From: Nocardia sp. XZ_19_385
GTDB taxonomy: Bacteria > Actinomycetota > Actinomycetes > Mycobacteriales > Mycobacteriaceae
DNA length: 64,000 nucleotides
Assembly: GCF_015355755.1 (NCBI RefSeq)
Contig: NZ_JACVEE010000001.1
Coordinates: forward strand, 372,001-436,000
Direction: 5' to 3'
Shown: positions 17,955 to 26,503 of the stretch, in pieces
Layout of the letters: each line of letters starts with the position of its first letter
Numbering within the stretch: position 1 is the first letter of the stretch
Made by a program: the position numbers and the translations under genes
Notes under the pieces: model-generated
What the model was told of the DNA's origin: nothing
Seen by the model: the letters and a program-made list of their open reading frames with translations, nothing else
Database searches by the model: none

Positions 17955-18325
17955 CCCGCAGGGGGGAACCCTGGTTCGACGAGGCGGCCGGGCCTTTGGT
18001 CCGGCCGTACGCGCTCACCCGCGGGCGAACCATGGGGGCAGGACATGATCTGGACATACTCACGGTGGTCGTCACCACCGACCCGGCGCCCACTCTGCGC
18101 CGGATCGAACCGGAGTACGCCCGAATCATTCACCTGTGCAAAGCCCCCCACGCGGTGGCAGAAGTCTCTGCCAACTTGAAACTTCCCTTGGCAGTGACGA
18201 AGATCCTTGTCGGAGATTTGATCGGCGAGGGACATCTGATCTTCCGGTCACCGGTACAGCCGGAGACCGGTCCCGGCGATCTCAACGTATTGCGAGCGGT
18301 TCTGGATGGCATCCGAAAACTTTGA
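17951..18325 (+). CDS. cvnC: DUF742 protein CvnC
   Basis: 124 residues; DUF742 landmarks RPYALTRGRT near residue 19 and a C-terminal winged-helix-like section (APHAVAEVSANLKLPLAV, then VGDLIGEGHL). ATGA overlap with cvnB and a 20-base overlap with cvnD. In conservons this is the third component; it is proposed to contact DNA or the GTPase, but its role is not settled. Confidence 0.9.
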   Translation: MTRRGEPWFDEAAGPLVRPYALTRGRTMGAGHDLDILTVVVTTDPAPTLRRIEPEYARIIHLCKAPHAVAEVSANLKLPLAVTKILVGDLIGEGHLIFRSPVQPETGPGDLNVLRAVLDGIRKL

Positions 18326-18911
18326 CCAGCACAACCCGAACGCGCCCCGGCTGGCGGCGTCGGTCAAAATCCTTATCGCCGGCGGCTTCGGCGTCGGCAA
18401 GACGACCATGGTGTCGGCGATCAGCGAGATCACCCCGCTGCGCACCGAAGAGCTGATCACCGAGGTGTCCAGCGGCGTCGACGATCTGTCCGGTGTGGAG
18501 CAGAAGCACACCACCACAGTGGCTTTGGACTTCGGGCGCATCACCATCGACCAGGATCTGGTGCTGTACCTGTTCGGTACGCCCGGCCAGGACCGGTTCT
18601 GGTTCCTCTGGGACGAGCTGTCCCGGGGCGCGCTCGGCGCGGTGGTGCTGGCCGACACCCGGCGGTTGAGCAATTCCTTTGCGGCAGTCGACTATTTCGA
18701 ACGCCGCGGCGTTCCGTTCATGGTCGGGGTGAACTGCTTCGACGACGCACCGCGGTACACGGTGGACGAGGTGCGCGACGCCCTCGACCTCGACCCGCAG
18801 ACCCCGGTGCTGCTCTGCGATGCCCGCAACCGGGACTCGGCCAAGAACGCGCTGCTGGTGCTGATGGAGCACCTCATCGAATTGGCCGGTCGCGCACCGG
18901 TTCCCAGCTAA
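18306..18911 (+). CDS. cvnD: Conservon small GTPase CvnD
   Basis: 201 residues. Walker A is GGFGVGKTT (residues 26-34), the switch II region is LFGTPGQDRFWFLW, and a guanine-recognition-type stretch is VGVNCFDD. This is the MglA/Ras-like ATP/GTP-binding family found as the last core member of conservons. No cytochrome P450 (cvnE) follows, so this is the four-gene type. A terminator hairpin lies 34 bases beyond the stop. Confidence 0.9.
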   Translation: MASENFDQHNPNAPRLAASVKILIAGGFGVGKTTMVSAISEITPLRTEELITEVSSGVDDLSGVEQKHTTTVALDFGRITIDQDLVLYLFGTPGQDRFWFLWDELSRGALGAVVLADTRRLSNSFAAVDYFERRGVPFMVGVNCFDDAPRYTVDEVRDALDLDPQTPVLLCDARNRDSAKNALLVLMEHLIELAGRAPVPS

Positions 18912-18944
18912 TTCGCCGCGACGCGCACGCGCGTCAGGCCGATA

Positions 18945-18977
18945 CGGCCCCGCTTCGATCCGTTCGAGGCGGGGCCG
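18945..18977. terminator. Bidirectional terminator hairpin
   Basis: Fourteen-base stem (18945-18958 with 18964-18977, CGGCCCCGC core, one G-T wobble) and a 5-base loop in the gap between convergent cvnD and the membrane-protein gene. Confidence 0.75.
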
Positions 18978-18989
18978 AGTCGGGTTGCC

Positions 18990-19484
18990 TCAGATCTGGT
19001 GCAGCCAGGAGATGAACAACAGCACGCCGGCGCAGGCCAGGAGTACAGCCAGCGGCAGCGACCAGAAAGCGCCGGTGCGGCCGAGTAATCTGCGCGCCAG
19101 TCGTACCTGTAGCTGCCCGAGGCCCGCCAGCCCGATCGCCCATACCGGCAGCAAGCCGATACCCAGTGCGGCGTGCACCGCCCACGCACCACCCAATGTC
19201 GGGCCGCCCCAGGAGTTCTCGTAGTCGTCGCCGGTGAGCAGCGGGTACGCGATGCCTCGCACGGCGGCAACGGTGGCCAAGAACAGCAGGAACCAGGCCA
19301 ACAGGCCCATGCCGCCGCTGAGCAGCGTGTGCGCGGCGGCGCGGAGAGCCGACGGTTGTGGGTCGAAACGCACGCCGAGCAGTCGCCGGGGCACCCGCAA
19401 CCGCACCGCCAACGGAGCGAAAGCCAGCGGGAGTGCGGCCAGCGCGTAGGCGGCCCAGCGCAATACGGAGACAACCGTCTTCAT
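18990..19484 (-). CDS. Four-helix membrane protein, unknown
   Basis: 164 residues from the ATG at 19484. Hydrophobic segments occur at about residues 7-28, 48-72, 94-116 and 135-158, separated by a basic loop (RLRVPRRLLGVRFDPQ) and an acidic loop (TGDDYENSWGG). The longer frame reaching 19874 runs through the Nudix gene and is rejected. No family was recognised. It is 26 bases downstream of the Nudix gene on the same strand, so the two may be co-transcribed. Confidence 0.68.
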   Translation of the reverse strand: MKTVVSVLRWAAYALAALPLAFAPLAVRLRVPRRLLGVRFDPQPSALRAAAHTLLSGGMGLLAWFLLFLATVAAVRGIAYPLLTGDDYENSWGGPTLGGAWAVHAALGIGLLPVWAIGLAGLGQLQVRLARRLLGRTGAFWSLPLAVLLACAGVLLFISWLHQI

Positions 19485-19510
19485 CCCACGACCGTAGCGC
19501 GCGGGAGCGT

Positions 19511-19906
19511 TCAGCTCAGCTGTCCGGCGGCAACCAGGTCGTCGAAAAGTAGCTGATCGACCGGGGGCACCAGCTCCCGATCGGCGTAGGCAAACCAGGC
19601 GAGGGCGTCGATCTCGCTGCTCGCGGCGAGCGTGCCGCGGTAATCGGCGGTGTAGCAGCTCATCCGGACCAGCAGTCCGTTGTCGGCGGCCTCGTAGGTG
19701 CCCACGTGCGCGACGGTGTCCGGGAGCAGCGCGACGGTGAGTTCTTCTTCGATCTCGCGCAGCAGAGTCTGCAGATCGGTCTCCGTGCCTTCGCGTTTGC
19801 CGCCGGGGATGTAGAAAACATCCTTGCCGCGCGGGCGGGCGCACAGGATCCGTCCGTCCTCGATCCGCACCCACGCCACTGTATCGATCAGCCGTTGCTC
19901 CGCCAC
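19511..19906 (-). CDS. Nudix hydrolase
   Basis: 131 residues. The Nudix box starts at GGKREGTETD and continues to REIEEEL (about residues 35-57), giving the G-x5-E-x7-RE-x2-EE pattern; the final Gly-hydrophobic pair is Leu-Thr here, a mild deviation. The protein begins with IDTVAWVRIEDGRILCARPRG, as in nucleoside-diphosphate hydrolases of the MutT type. It hydrolyses some X-linked nucleoside diphosphate; the substrate is unknown. Confidence 0.83.
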   Translation of the reverse strand: MAEQRLIDTVAWVRIEDGRILCARPRGKDVFYIPGGKREGTETDLQTLLREIEEELTVALLPDTVAHVGTYEAADNGLLVRMSCYTADYRGTLAASSEIDALAWFAYADRELVPPVDQLLFDDLVAAGQLS

Positions 19907-19961
19907 GGCGGCAGCCTATCGCCCCGTCGTCGCAGCCGATAAGTGCGCCGGGACGACGTGG

Positions 19962-20432
19962 TCAGCCGGGCAGCAAAGTGTGGTCGCGGGCGCCAGGGCC
20001 GTAGACGGGATGCAGGTCGCGCGCGTGCACACGCTCGCCGCAGGACGAGCAGTGCGGCTCGATAGTCGCGACGTGGCCGCAGCTTTCGTGCACCGCCTGG
20101 ATCGGCGGGCCGTCCGGGGCGGCCCATTCGTCGCCCCACTGCCGCATGGCGTTGACGACCGACCACAGCGCGCGGCCCTTGGCGGTGAGCCGGTAGTCGT
20201 AGCGGATCGGGTTCTGCTGGTAGGGCTCCCGGGTCAGGACGCCGTGGGCGACAAGGTGTTCCAGGCGCTGGGTGAGCACGTTGCGGGCGATGCCGAGGCG
20301 GGCGCGGAAGTCGTCGAAGCGGGTTACCCCGAACAGCGCGTCGCGCACGATGAGCAGCGTCCACCACTCCCCGACCACTTCCAGGCATTGCGCCACCGAG
20401 CAGTTCATGTCCTCGAAGCTCATCCTCCGCAT
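19962..20432 (-). CDS. HxlR-family transcriptional regulator
   Basis: 156 residues. Winged helix with the HxlR landmarks: Cys-containing N-terminus (MNCSVAQCLEVVGEWWTLLIVRDA), FDDFRARLGIARNVLTQRL and the wing YQQNPIRYDYRLTAKGRAL. A C-terminal extension carries HCSSCG. The ATG at 20432 lies six bases from TAGGCT read on the minus strand, so the message may be leaderless; the inner ATG at 20423 directly abuts GGAGG, too close to use. Divergent from the MFS exporter, which it probably controls. Confidence 0.85.
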   Translation of the reverse strand: MRRMSFEDMNCSVAQCLEVVGEWWTLLIVRDALFGVTRFDDFRARLGIARNVLTQRLEHLVAHGVLTREPYQQNPIRYDYRLTAKGRALWSVVNAMRQWGDEWAAPDGPPIQAVHESCGHVATIEPHCSSCGERVHARDLHPVYGPGARDHTLLPG

Positions 20433-20447
20433 GCGCCCAGCCTAGTC

Positions 20448-20495
20448 GGTTGCTTGAAACAACCCACTCGTTTATGGTGCGTTTCATGATGCAAC
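20448..20495. promoter_or_regulatory. HxlR operators and MFS promoter
   Basis: Two GTT/AAC dyads fit HxlR-type sites: GGTTG-N7-CAACC (20448-20464) and GTTTCATGATGCAAC (20481-20495). For the exporter, TTGCTT (20450-20455), 17 bases, then TATGGT (20473-20478) make a plausible promoter; the first dyad covers its -35 and the second its start point. The first dyad also lies just upstream of the -10 of the regulator's own promoter, suggesting autoregulation. Confidence 0.5.
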
Positions 20496-20520
20496 TCGCT
20501 AGTGGGAGCGGAGAGCCGTC

Positions 20521-22023
20521 GTGAATGTTCCTGTCGCACCGGAAGATCCGTCACCGCGGCCGCCCGCTGGAGCCCCACTACCCGCGGGCAACCCGTCTCT
20601 GGATTCCCAGGGATCCAGACCTGGGCTGGTTCTCGCCATCGTGTCGATCGGCGTGCTGCTGTCGAGTCTCGATCTGTTCATCGTCAACGTGGCGCTACCC
20701 GACATGGCGGCGGATTTCGGCGGCGCCGACATCGCCGGGCTGTCCTGGGTGCTCAACGCCTACGCGATCGTGTTCGCCGCACTGCTGGTGCCCGCCGGAC
20801 GGCTCGGTGACCGCAGCGGCACCCCCAACGCCTTCCTGCTCGGGCTCGCGCTGTTCGTACTCGGCTCGGCCCTGTGCGCGACCGCGTGGGATGTCGGGTC
20901 GCTGGTGGCGTTCCGCGTGATCCAGGCGATCGGCGGCGCGATCCTCACACCCACCTCGCTGGGCCTGGTGCTGGCGGCGACCCCGGCCGAGCGCAGGCCG
21001 ACAGCGGTCCGCTTGTGGGTCGCGTTCGGCGGACTCGGTGCCGCGCTCGGCCCCGTACTCGGTGGCGTACTCGTCGAATTCGGCTGGCGCTGGGTATTTC
21101 TGGTGAATGTGCCGATCGGCGTGATCGCGCTCATCGCCGGAGTGCGCAAGCTGCCGAAGCCCGCCGGTGGCGGCGGACGATTCCCAGACCTGGTCGGCGC
21201 GCTCCTGCTGGCCGCGGGCATCGGGGCCTTCGTCCTGGCACTGGTGCAGGGTGCGGACTGGGGCTGGTCGTCGACCGGCACCCTTGGCGCGTTCGCTGTC
21301 GCCGTCTTGGCGGGTACTGGTTTCGTGTTCTCCTCGGCCCGCCATCCCAGCCCCGTGGTCGACCCCGAACTGCTCCGCATCCCGAACTTCGCCCTGATGG
21401 TGACCAACGGCATCCTGTTCAACATGGCCTTCGGCGCCATGCTCCTGTCCTTCGTCCTCTGGTCCCAAGAGGTGTGGGACTGGTCGGCCCTCCGCTCAGG
21501 CCTCGCCGTCGCCCCCGGCCCCCTCGTCGTACCGATCGTCGCGATCCTCGCCGGCAAACTCATCGCCCGAATCGGCCCAGGCCCCGTAATCGCCTTGGGC
21601 GGCACCGCTTTCGCAGCAGGCCTGCTCTGGTGGGCAACAGCCCTCACCCTCGAACCTAACTACGCCGCCGGCGGCCTCGGCGGCATGCTCCTAACCGGCC
21701 TCGGCGTCGGCCTCACCCTCCCCACCTCCTTCGCCACCGGCACCGGCGCCCTCCCACCCCACCGCTTCGCCACCGGCTCAGCGGTTTTGAGCATGTCCCG
21801 CCAAATCGGACTAGCAATCGGCGTGGCACTGTTCGTCCTGGTGCTGGGCTCCGCCGCCGATCCCCAAACCACGCTCGACGCATTCCAGCGCGGTTGGTAC
21901 GTCATCGCGGGTGTGGCATTCCTCGCCGGTTTGGTCGGATTGGCTGCGCGGTTGCCTCGGCCAGTCGACGCGAAGCCTGCCCCCGCTCAGCAGGCCAAGC
22001 TGAGGAAGACTCGCCGCGACTGA
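20521..22023 (+). CDS. MFS exporter, DHA2 (EmrB/QacA-like) family
   Basis: 500 residues from a GTG preceded by GGGAGCGGAGAG. About 14 hydrophobic segments follow a Pro-rich 35-residue N-terminus. Motifs of drug:H+ antiporters are seen: LDLFIVNVALPDM in the first helix (motif D1), GRLGDRSG (motif A) and GALGPVLGG-like AALGPVLGG (motif C). It likely exports a toxic hydrophobic compound. The divergent HxlR gene is the probable repressor. The last 37 bases overlap the convergent lipoprotein gene. Confidence 0.85.
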   Translation: MNVPVAPEDPSPRPPAGAPLPAGNPSLDSQGSRPGLVLAIVSIGVLLSSLDLFIVNVALPDMAADFGGADIAGLSWVLNAYAIVFAALLVPAGRLGDRSGTPNAFLLGLALFVLGSALCATAWDVGSLVAFRVIQAIGGAILTPTSLGLVLAATPAERRPTAVRLWVAFGGLGAALGPVLGGVLVEFGWRWVFLVNVPIGVIALIAGVRKLPKPAGGGGRFPDLVGALLLAAGIGAFVLALVQGADWGWSSTGTLGAFAVAVLAGTGFVFSSARHPSPVVDPELLRIPNFALMVTNGILFNMAFGAMLLSFVLWSQEVWDWSALRSGLAVAPGPLVVPIVAILAGKLIARIGPGPVIALGGTAFAAGLLWWATALTLEPNYAAGGLGGMLLTGLGVGLTLPTSFATGTGALPPHRFATGSAVLSMSRQIGLAIGVALFVLVLGSAADPQTTLDAFQRGWYVIAGVAFLAGLVGLAARLPRPVDAKPAPAQQAKLRKTRRD

Positions 22024-22409
22024 CCGCCGGAGTCATGGATCGCAACCCGAAGCCATGGATTCGGGTCCACCAGATGTTCGTTTCCAGCCTCCGACTTCAG
22101 CACGTCCGCACCATCCCATTGCTCGAGCCAGCTGATCGGAACTCCTGGCTTGAAGCGGACGAGTTCGGACCGTTGTTTGAATTCGGCGACTTGGTCCGCA
22201 GACATATCGACAACGGCAACTAAGACCTGGTCATGACCCACCAACTTCTCGTGATAGGAGACCAATTCCACCGCATCTGGAAACCTCAGGTTGCCACATT
22301 CTGTCAGGTTATCGAACTTATCGGCATCACTTGTGCACGCTGGAATCAGGAGAATAATTGCACATGCCGATACAGTCGCAATAATTCTCGATGACAGAGT
22401 ACTGATCAC
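21987..22409 (-). CDS. Lipoprotein at the end of the type VII-like unit
   Basis: 140 residues from the GTG at 22409, which overlaps the upstream stop by four bases (GTGA); a TTG at 22424 is the longer alternative. The lipobox is LIPAC. The mature protein has ECGNLRFP and ends in SLAC, so two Cys could pair. No known family recognised. Base composition is A+T-richer than the flanks. Its place after the secretion-type gene and an unknown gene suggests a role at the cell surface tied to those products (immunity or assembly), which is inference only. Confidence 0.65.
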   Translation of the reverse strand: MISTLSSRIIATVSACAIILLIPACTSDADKFDNLTECGNLRFPDAVELVSYHEKLVGHDQVLVAVVDMSADQVAEFKQRSELVRFKPGVPISWLEQWDGADVLKSEAGNEHLVDPNPWLRVAIHDSGGQSRRVFLSLAC

Positions 22410-23056
22410 AGGTTTTGGGTCCAAGTCTCTACGTAGGGTGATTCTCCCCTGGCAATGAAGCTTCGAGCCAATCCACCCTCCTCCAACACTCGCGCAGAGT
22501 TATTTGCGGTTCTCGGAAACCCTTCTACGGGATCCTTGAGCGACATGTCCAGATGGTCGAAATTGTAGTAGTCGCAAACATAGATCTTGTAGGATACCTG
22601 AGCCCGAAGACCATCCAGCAGACCCGGCGCGAGGACTGTGGTATCGCTACCTACCGCCACCGCAAATGTTCCTAACGCCTTCGCCACATCGGCATCATCG
22701 ACGTCATGTACACCTTGCCAGTTGGAGGTGATCTCCCTCTTGACACCGGTCTGCGGGTCCGCCCTTGCCAGCTCATAGATTTCATCGAAACATCTGGACA
22801 ATGCCGCTTTGACGGTCGCCGAATTGCTAACCTTCAAGTATTCTTCGAGACTTATCGATATTTCTTCGTTGGACCCTCGGTTCTCCAAGTAAATTCCGAG
22901 CATTCTCGATGCGAAACTATAGCCTCGGACGTCGAAATAGCTCTTTACCGATGCCACTAGAGCGGAATTTTCTGCGGCCTCCGACTTACTGAGGGACTTC
23001 GAGCCGTGCGCTGCCGGGTTCCTGGGCGCTGGTGGATTTTCGAGCGGTCTATGCAA
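22406..23056 (-). CDS. Unknown protein, middle gene of the type VII-like unit
   Basis: 216 residues if started at the TTG at 23056, which has GGGAGA seven bases upstream and overlaps the stop of the preceding gene by eight bases. A GTG at 23104 would extend it by 16 residues but has no ribosome site. No signal peptide or membrane segment. The second half has an aromatic-rich stretch (SYKIYVCDYYNFD) then GGLARSFIARGES; I have the impression that similar endings recur in actinobacterial proteins near type VII genes but cannot confirm it. Codon use is looser (TTA, ATA, AGA appear) than in the neighbours. Candidate secreted cargo. Confidence 0.6.
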   Translation of the reverse strand: MHRPLENPPAPRNPAAHGSKSLSKSEAAENSALVASVKSYFDVRGYSFASRMLGIYLENRGSNEEISISLEEYLKVSNSATVKAALSRCFDEIYELARADPQTGVKREITSNWQGVHDVDDADVAKALGTFAVAVGSDTTVLAPGLLDGLRAQVSYKIYVCDYYNFDHLDMSLKDPVEGFPRTANNSARVLEEGGLARSFIARGESPYVETWTQNL

Positions 23057-24164
23057 TGCTGTTCTCCCACCAAACGTTGTCGCCGTAGCCGTACCGCGTT
23101 GCACCGAGGTCTACTGCCAGCTTCTCTGGGACCTCGAATCCGGTCGAGTCGAACGTGGGCAACGCCCGCCCCGGTGAGTACTCCAGCGCCTTGACCAGGC
23201 GCTCCAGCAGGGTGGCGATGACGCTCTTTCTGGATTCCACCGACTTTTTCAGTGAGTCGACCGCAGAGATGATTTCTCCCTTCATCGAGGCGTCTACCGC
23301 CTGATTGACCAGTCGTGCCCAGACTGCCAGTGGCAGGTTGAATCCCAGGTAGTTCATCGGTTGCAGCAAGCCGCTACTCAGAGCCATCGCCTGGTTGTAG
23401 ACGTGACGTTCCAGACATTCGCCGCCGTTCTGGACAATCTTCGATATTTGCTCGAGATCAGTGCTTCTTTCAGAAATCCTCTGAACAAGGGTTGTCATAG
23501 TGGTCGTGAACGTGTCCGCTGCCGTGCCAGACCAACTGCTCCGCAACCAGTTTCCGCCCCCCGAAAGGTTTTGGGATGCCACGTAGTCGTTGACGCCGAG
23601 CAGTCCGATCCGTTTGCCGATGGCTTGCAATGCCTCCCAGTCCGCTTCCAGCGGAGTCAGGTAGTCAGCTGTGGGCTTGATGCCAATTGCCACCTGCAAC
23701 GGTTCGTCGTAGCTCGAGAGCTGTCCGATCGCGTTCGTCACCACCTGCCGGACGGTGTACTGCTCCTCTGGGACCTCCGACAGGCTAGGCAGCTGTAGGC
23801 CATTGAATCGTTTGGCACCCCGGTTCGGCTGGCTGGATGCGCCGACGTCACCGAAGGCGTCAACCGATGCCGCCGACAGGGCTTTCGCGGAGCCTCCGTC
23901 GGTCGCCAGGTACTTCGTGACCGCGGTGGAGAGGTTTTCACCCGCCGTGCCGACCGCACTCAGATCCGTTTGCTGTGCAGCGGATACGGCACTCCGGAAC
24001 TTTTCGAAGGCCGGTGCCAGCGATGCGATGAGCCCTGAGGACCCACTGGGTAGTAACACCCCCGGCAACAGTCTCGAGGCGTTCGCTTCGAAAGTCGTTC
24101 CGAGGTCTTGCAGGTCAAGCTTGAACCCCGCGAGGCTGGATACGTCGACAGTAAAGCTATCCAC
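23049..24164 (-). CDS. Type VII secretion-type protein (EspC/WXG-like helical hairpins)
   Basis: 371 residues from the GTG at 24164, with GGAG seven bases upstream. The frame runs back to 24425, but the extra residues are Cys/His/Pro-rich and unlike the family. Residues 1-105 (start MDSFTVDVSSLAGF, then helices LQDLGTTFEANASRLL and FEKFRSAVSAAQQ) resemble the EspC-type T7SS substrate domain. A second helical region at about 130-300 contains NWLRSSWSGTAADTF, a WXG-like turn. No YxxxD/E signal is evident at the C-terminus. Probably an ESX-type substrate, or the secretion partner of the downstream product. Confidence 0.65.
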   Translation of the reverse strand: MDSFTVDVSSLAGFKLDLQDLGTTFEANASRLLPGVLLPSGSSGLIASLAPAFEKFRSAVSAAQQTDLSAVGTAGENLSTAVTKYLATDGGSAKALSAASVDAFGDVGASSQPNRGAKRFNGLQLPSLSEVPEEQYTVRQVVTNAIGQLSSYDEPLQVAIGIKPTADYLTPLEADWEALQAIGKRIGLLGVNDYVASQNLSGGGNWLRSSWSGTAADTFTTTMTTLVQRISERSTDLEQISKIVQNGGECLERHVYNQAMALSSGLLQPMNYLGFNLPLAVWARLVNQAVDASMKGEIISAVDSLKKSVESRKSVIATLLERLVKALEYSPGRALPTFDSTGFEVPEKLAVDLGATRYGYGDNVWWENSIA

Positions 24165-24437
24165 GTCGGCTCCGCAGAGTTGACCACGCCTGCCCGGCGC
24201 CACCTCGAGTGATCGACTGCCCACCACTCGAAGAGGGCAGGATGTCGCTGCAATGCGGTAGGTGCACAGAACCCCCTCTAGATCTTGATGGGAGTGTACA
24301 GCGGCAGATCGGGCGTCTGTTTCCGGAAAGCCGTGCAGCAGAGGTGGATTGAGCTGGTTGGGTTCGCCGCGTGAGTGCAACAAATCCCGAGTGATCGGTG
24401 CGAACGTTCGGCTCGCACCGATCATCAGGGTTCGGAG

Positions 24438-24671
24438 CTATTCCTCGGTGGGGCGGCCGTCGCACGATGGGTCATCGTGGGGCGGCGGTCCATAGCACGG
24501 GCTCTTGGGGTCTACCTCGGGGCTGTAGGAGGTGGTGGTCGGCGGCGGGGGCGTGGTTGCGTCGCACCGGGGGTCGTTGTGCGGAGGGGGCCCGTAACTG
24601 GGCGGTTGGGGTCCGCACGACGACCGACGCACGGTAGCGGCGCATTTGCCACGCCGAGCGCCCGGCCTCAC
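24438..24671 (-). CDS. Doubtful Pro-rich small frame with a duplicated motif
   Basis: 77 codons from a GTG. The C-terminal half is Pro-rich and carries the motif YGPPPHNDPRCD and, 30 residues later, YGPPPHDDPSCD, so a unit has been duplicated. There is no signal peptide, and the 5' end overlaps the terminator hairpin of the ABC permease gene, so a start at 24671 is doubtful. It may be the tail of a decayed gene for a secreted Pro-rich protein. Confidence 0.3.
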   Translation of the reverse strand: MRPGARRGKCAATVRRSSCGPQPPSYGPPPHNDPRCDATTPPPPTTTSYSPEVDPKSPCYGPPPHDDPSCDGRPTEE

Positions 24672-24689
24672 GAAAAACCGGGCGCTCGG
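24654..24689 (-). terminator. Terminator of the DrrAB-like operon
   Basis: Perfect 12-base stem (CCGAGCGCCCGG, 24654-24665, with 24678-24689) and a 12-base loop, seven bases beyond the permease stop at 24696 on the minus strand. Confidence 0.75.
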
Positions 24690-24695
24690 GTGTTC

Positions 24696-25514
24696 TCAGC
24701 GGCTCAGGCGCTGGAATCGGCGCACCGCCAGCGGTAGGAAGATTGCGGTGAGGATCAGCGGCCAGATCACCGCCATCAGGACCGCATGCTGTTCGATCCA
24801 GGTGTCACCGCTGCCGACCGGGCTGCCGAACAGTTCGCGGGTTGCCGCGGCTGTGGAGGAGATCGGGTTCCAGGAGGCGATCGCGCCCAGCCAGCTCGGC
24901 ATGAGTTGGGGGGCGACGAAGATGCTGGAGATCATGGTCAGGGGGAAGGCGACTGCGAAGAGGCCGCCCGCTGCCTCCGGGTTCGGCACCAGCAGGCCGA
25001 GCCAGACGCCGACCCAGATCAGGGCGAACCGCAACCACAGCAGGAGTGCGAAAGAGACTATGGCGCCGAGGATTCCGCCGTCCGGGCGCCAGCCGATGAC
25101 CAGGGCGGTCAACATGAGGATGGTCAGCTCGGCGCAGGCCACCAGCAGGTCGGTGACGCCGCGACCGGACACCACCGCGGACGGCGCCATCGGCATGGAG
25201 CGGAACCGATCGATCACGCCGTTGGTGGCGTCGTAGACGACCAGGGTCGCGGTGTTGATGAACCCGAACGCCATGGTCATCACGAACATGCCGGGCATCA
25301 GGAAGTCCCGATAGTCGCCGCCGCCGGGGACGACCATGGCGCTGCCGAAGACGTAGCCGTAGAGCAGCACCGACAGGATCGGGAAACCGAGCTGCCAGGC
25401 GATGTTCACCGGCTGGCGTTGATAGTGGGTCAGCCCGCGCCGCACCACATTCCAGCAGTCGGCGACCACCCAGAACAGGCGGGAACGGTTCGGGAGAGTT
25501 TCGACGGCGGACAT
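24696..25514 (-). CDS. ABC-2 type permease (DrrB-like)
   Basis: 272 residues with six hydrophobic segments. Hallmarks of the DrrB group are [12 protein letters not shown] in the first helix, [14 protein letters not shown] and [17 protein letters not shown] in the cytoplasmic loop. The ATG at 25514 overlaps the ATPase stop (TGATG) with GAGG seven bases upstream. It forms the membrane part of a drug or lipid exporter with the preceding ATPase. Confidence 0.86.
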   Translation of the reverse strand: MSAVETLPNRSRLFWVVADCWNVVRRGLTHYQRQPVNIAWQLGFPILSVLLYGYVFGSAMVVPGGGDYRDFLMPGMFVMTMAFGFINTATLVVYDATNGVIDRFRSMPMAPSAVVSGRGVTDLLVACAELTILMLTALVIGWRPDGGILGAIVSFALLLWLRFALIWVGVWLGLLVPNPEAAGGLFAVAFPLTMISSIFVAPQLMPSWLGAIASWNPISSTAAATRELFGSPVGSGDTWIEQHAVLMAVIWPLILTAIFLPLAVRRFQRLSR

Positions 25515-26476
25515 CACGCGGCCTCCTCGGTGGTTTCGGTGCGGTGGCCGGTGAGCTGCAGGAAGACATCGTCGAGGCTGGGCCGGCGCAGGCCGATGTC
25601 CTCGACGACGATGCCTTCGTCCTGCAACGTCCGCGCCACTTCGGTGAGGGCGGCGACGCGGTCGGTGACCGGTGCGTGCACCCGCCGTTCGACGTCGTCG
25701 ATCTCGGGTTCGCCCTCACAAACGCGCGCAACGACTTTCGCGACCGCCGGCAGATCTGCGACCTCGCTGGCCACCACCACGATCTGGTCGCCGCCGAGAA
25801 TGTTCTTGAGCCCGTCGGGGGTGTCATCGGCGATGGCCCGGCCCTGATCGATCACCGTGATGTGTGAGGCCAGCCTGTCGGCCTCTTCCAGATACTGGGT
25901 GGTGAGCAGGACGGTGGTCCCGTCGGCGACCAAGGCGCGCACCGATTCCCACACCTCGCCGCGGCTGCGTGGATCCAGGCCGGTGGTCGGCTCGTCCAGG
26001 AACAGCACCTCCGGCGCGAGGATCATCGACGCGGCCAGGTCGAGCCGGCGACGCATGCCGCCGCTGTACTTGCCGACACCCTTGTCCGCGGCGTCGGCCA
26101 GCTCGAAACGTTCGAGCAGTTCGACAGCGCGCGTTTTGGCCCGGCGACCGCCCAAATGGAAGAGCCGCCCGAACATTTCGAGATTCTGCCGCCCGGTGAG
26201 CACCTCGTCGACGGCCGCGTACTGACCGGTGAGACCGATGGCGGCGCGCACCTCCCGCGGCTGCCGCACCACGTCGAGTCCGGCCACCGTGGCCTGCCCG
26301 CCATCCAGGCGCACCAGTGTCGAAAGGATCCGCACCGCAGTCGTTTTCCCGGCGCCATTGGGACCGAGCAGCCCGTGCACGGTGCCCCGGCGCACCGTGA
26401 GGTCGAAACCGTCCAAAGCGTTCTTGTCCCCGTACTTCTTGCGGAGCCCTTCGGCTTGCACCGCGTATTCGTTCAC
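25514..26476 (-). CDS. ABC exporter ATPase (DrrA-like)
   Basis: 320 residues. Walker [10 protein letters not shown], signature [12 protein letters not shown], Walker [13 protein letters not shown], and a C-terminal DUF4162-type domain as in the daunorubicin resistance protein DrrA. GGGAGG directly abuts the ATG at 26482, so the GTG at 26476 is preferred. Couples ATP hydrolysis to export through the DrrB-like permease. Transcription faces away from the TetR gene across a two-site operator, so TetR likely represses it. Confidence 0.87.
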   Translation of the reverse strand: MNEYAVQAEGLRKKYGDKNALDGFDLTVRRGTVHGLLGPNGAGKTTAVRILSTLVRLDGGQATVAGLDVVRQPREVRAAIGLTGQYAAVDEVLTGRQNLEMFGRLFHLGGRRAKTRAVELLERFELADAADKGVGKYSGGMRRRLDLAASMILAPEVLFLDEPTTGLDPRSRGEVWESVRALVADGTTVLLTTQYLEEADRLASHITVIDQGRAIADDTPDGLKNILGGDQIVVVASEVADLPAVAKVVARVCEGEPEIDDVERRVHAPVTDRVAALTEVARTLQDEGIVVEDIGLRRPSLDDVFLQLTGHRTETTEEAA

Positions 26477-26503
26477 CCTCATCCTCCCGAATCGGAACTA
26501 ACT

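Larger units (their letters stand above)
24165..24695. other. Region upstream of the type VII-like unit
   Basis: Beyond a low-confidence Pro-rich frame (24438-24671) and a terminator (24654-24689), I see no gene here. 24165-24437 is the presumed promoter and leader of the type VII-like unit; no convincing -35/-10 pair was found. The frames crossing it have no homology that I recognise. Confidence 0.5.

Noticed and set aside
18990..19874. A 294-residue protein including the Nudix region in another frame
   Set aside because: The first 130 residues are antisense-like Arg/Gly-rich sequence in the Nudix gene; only the part from 19484 is hydrophobic and plausible.
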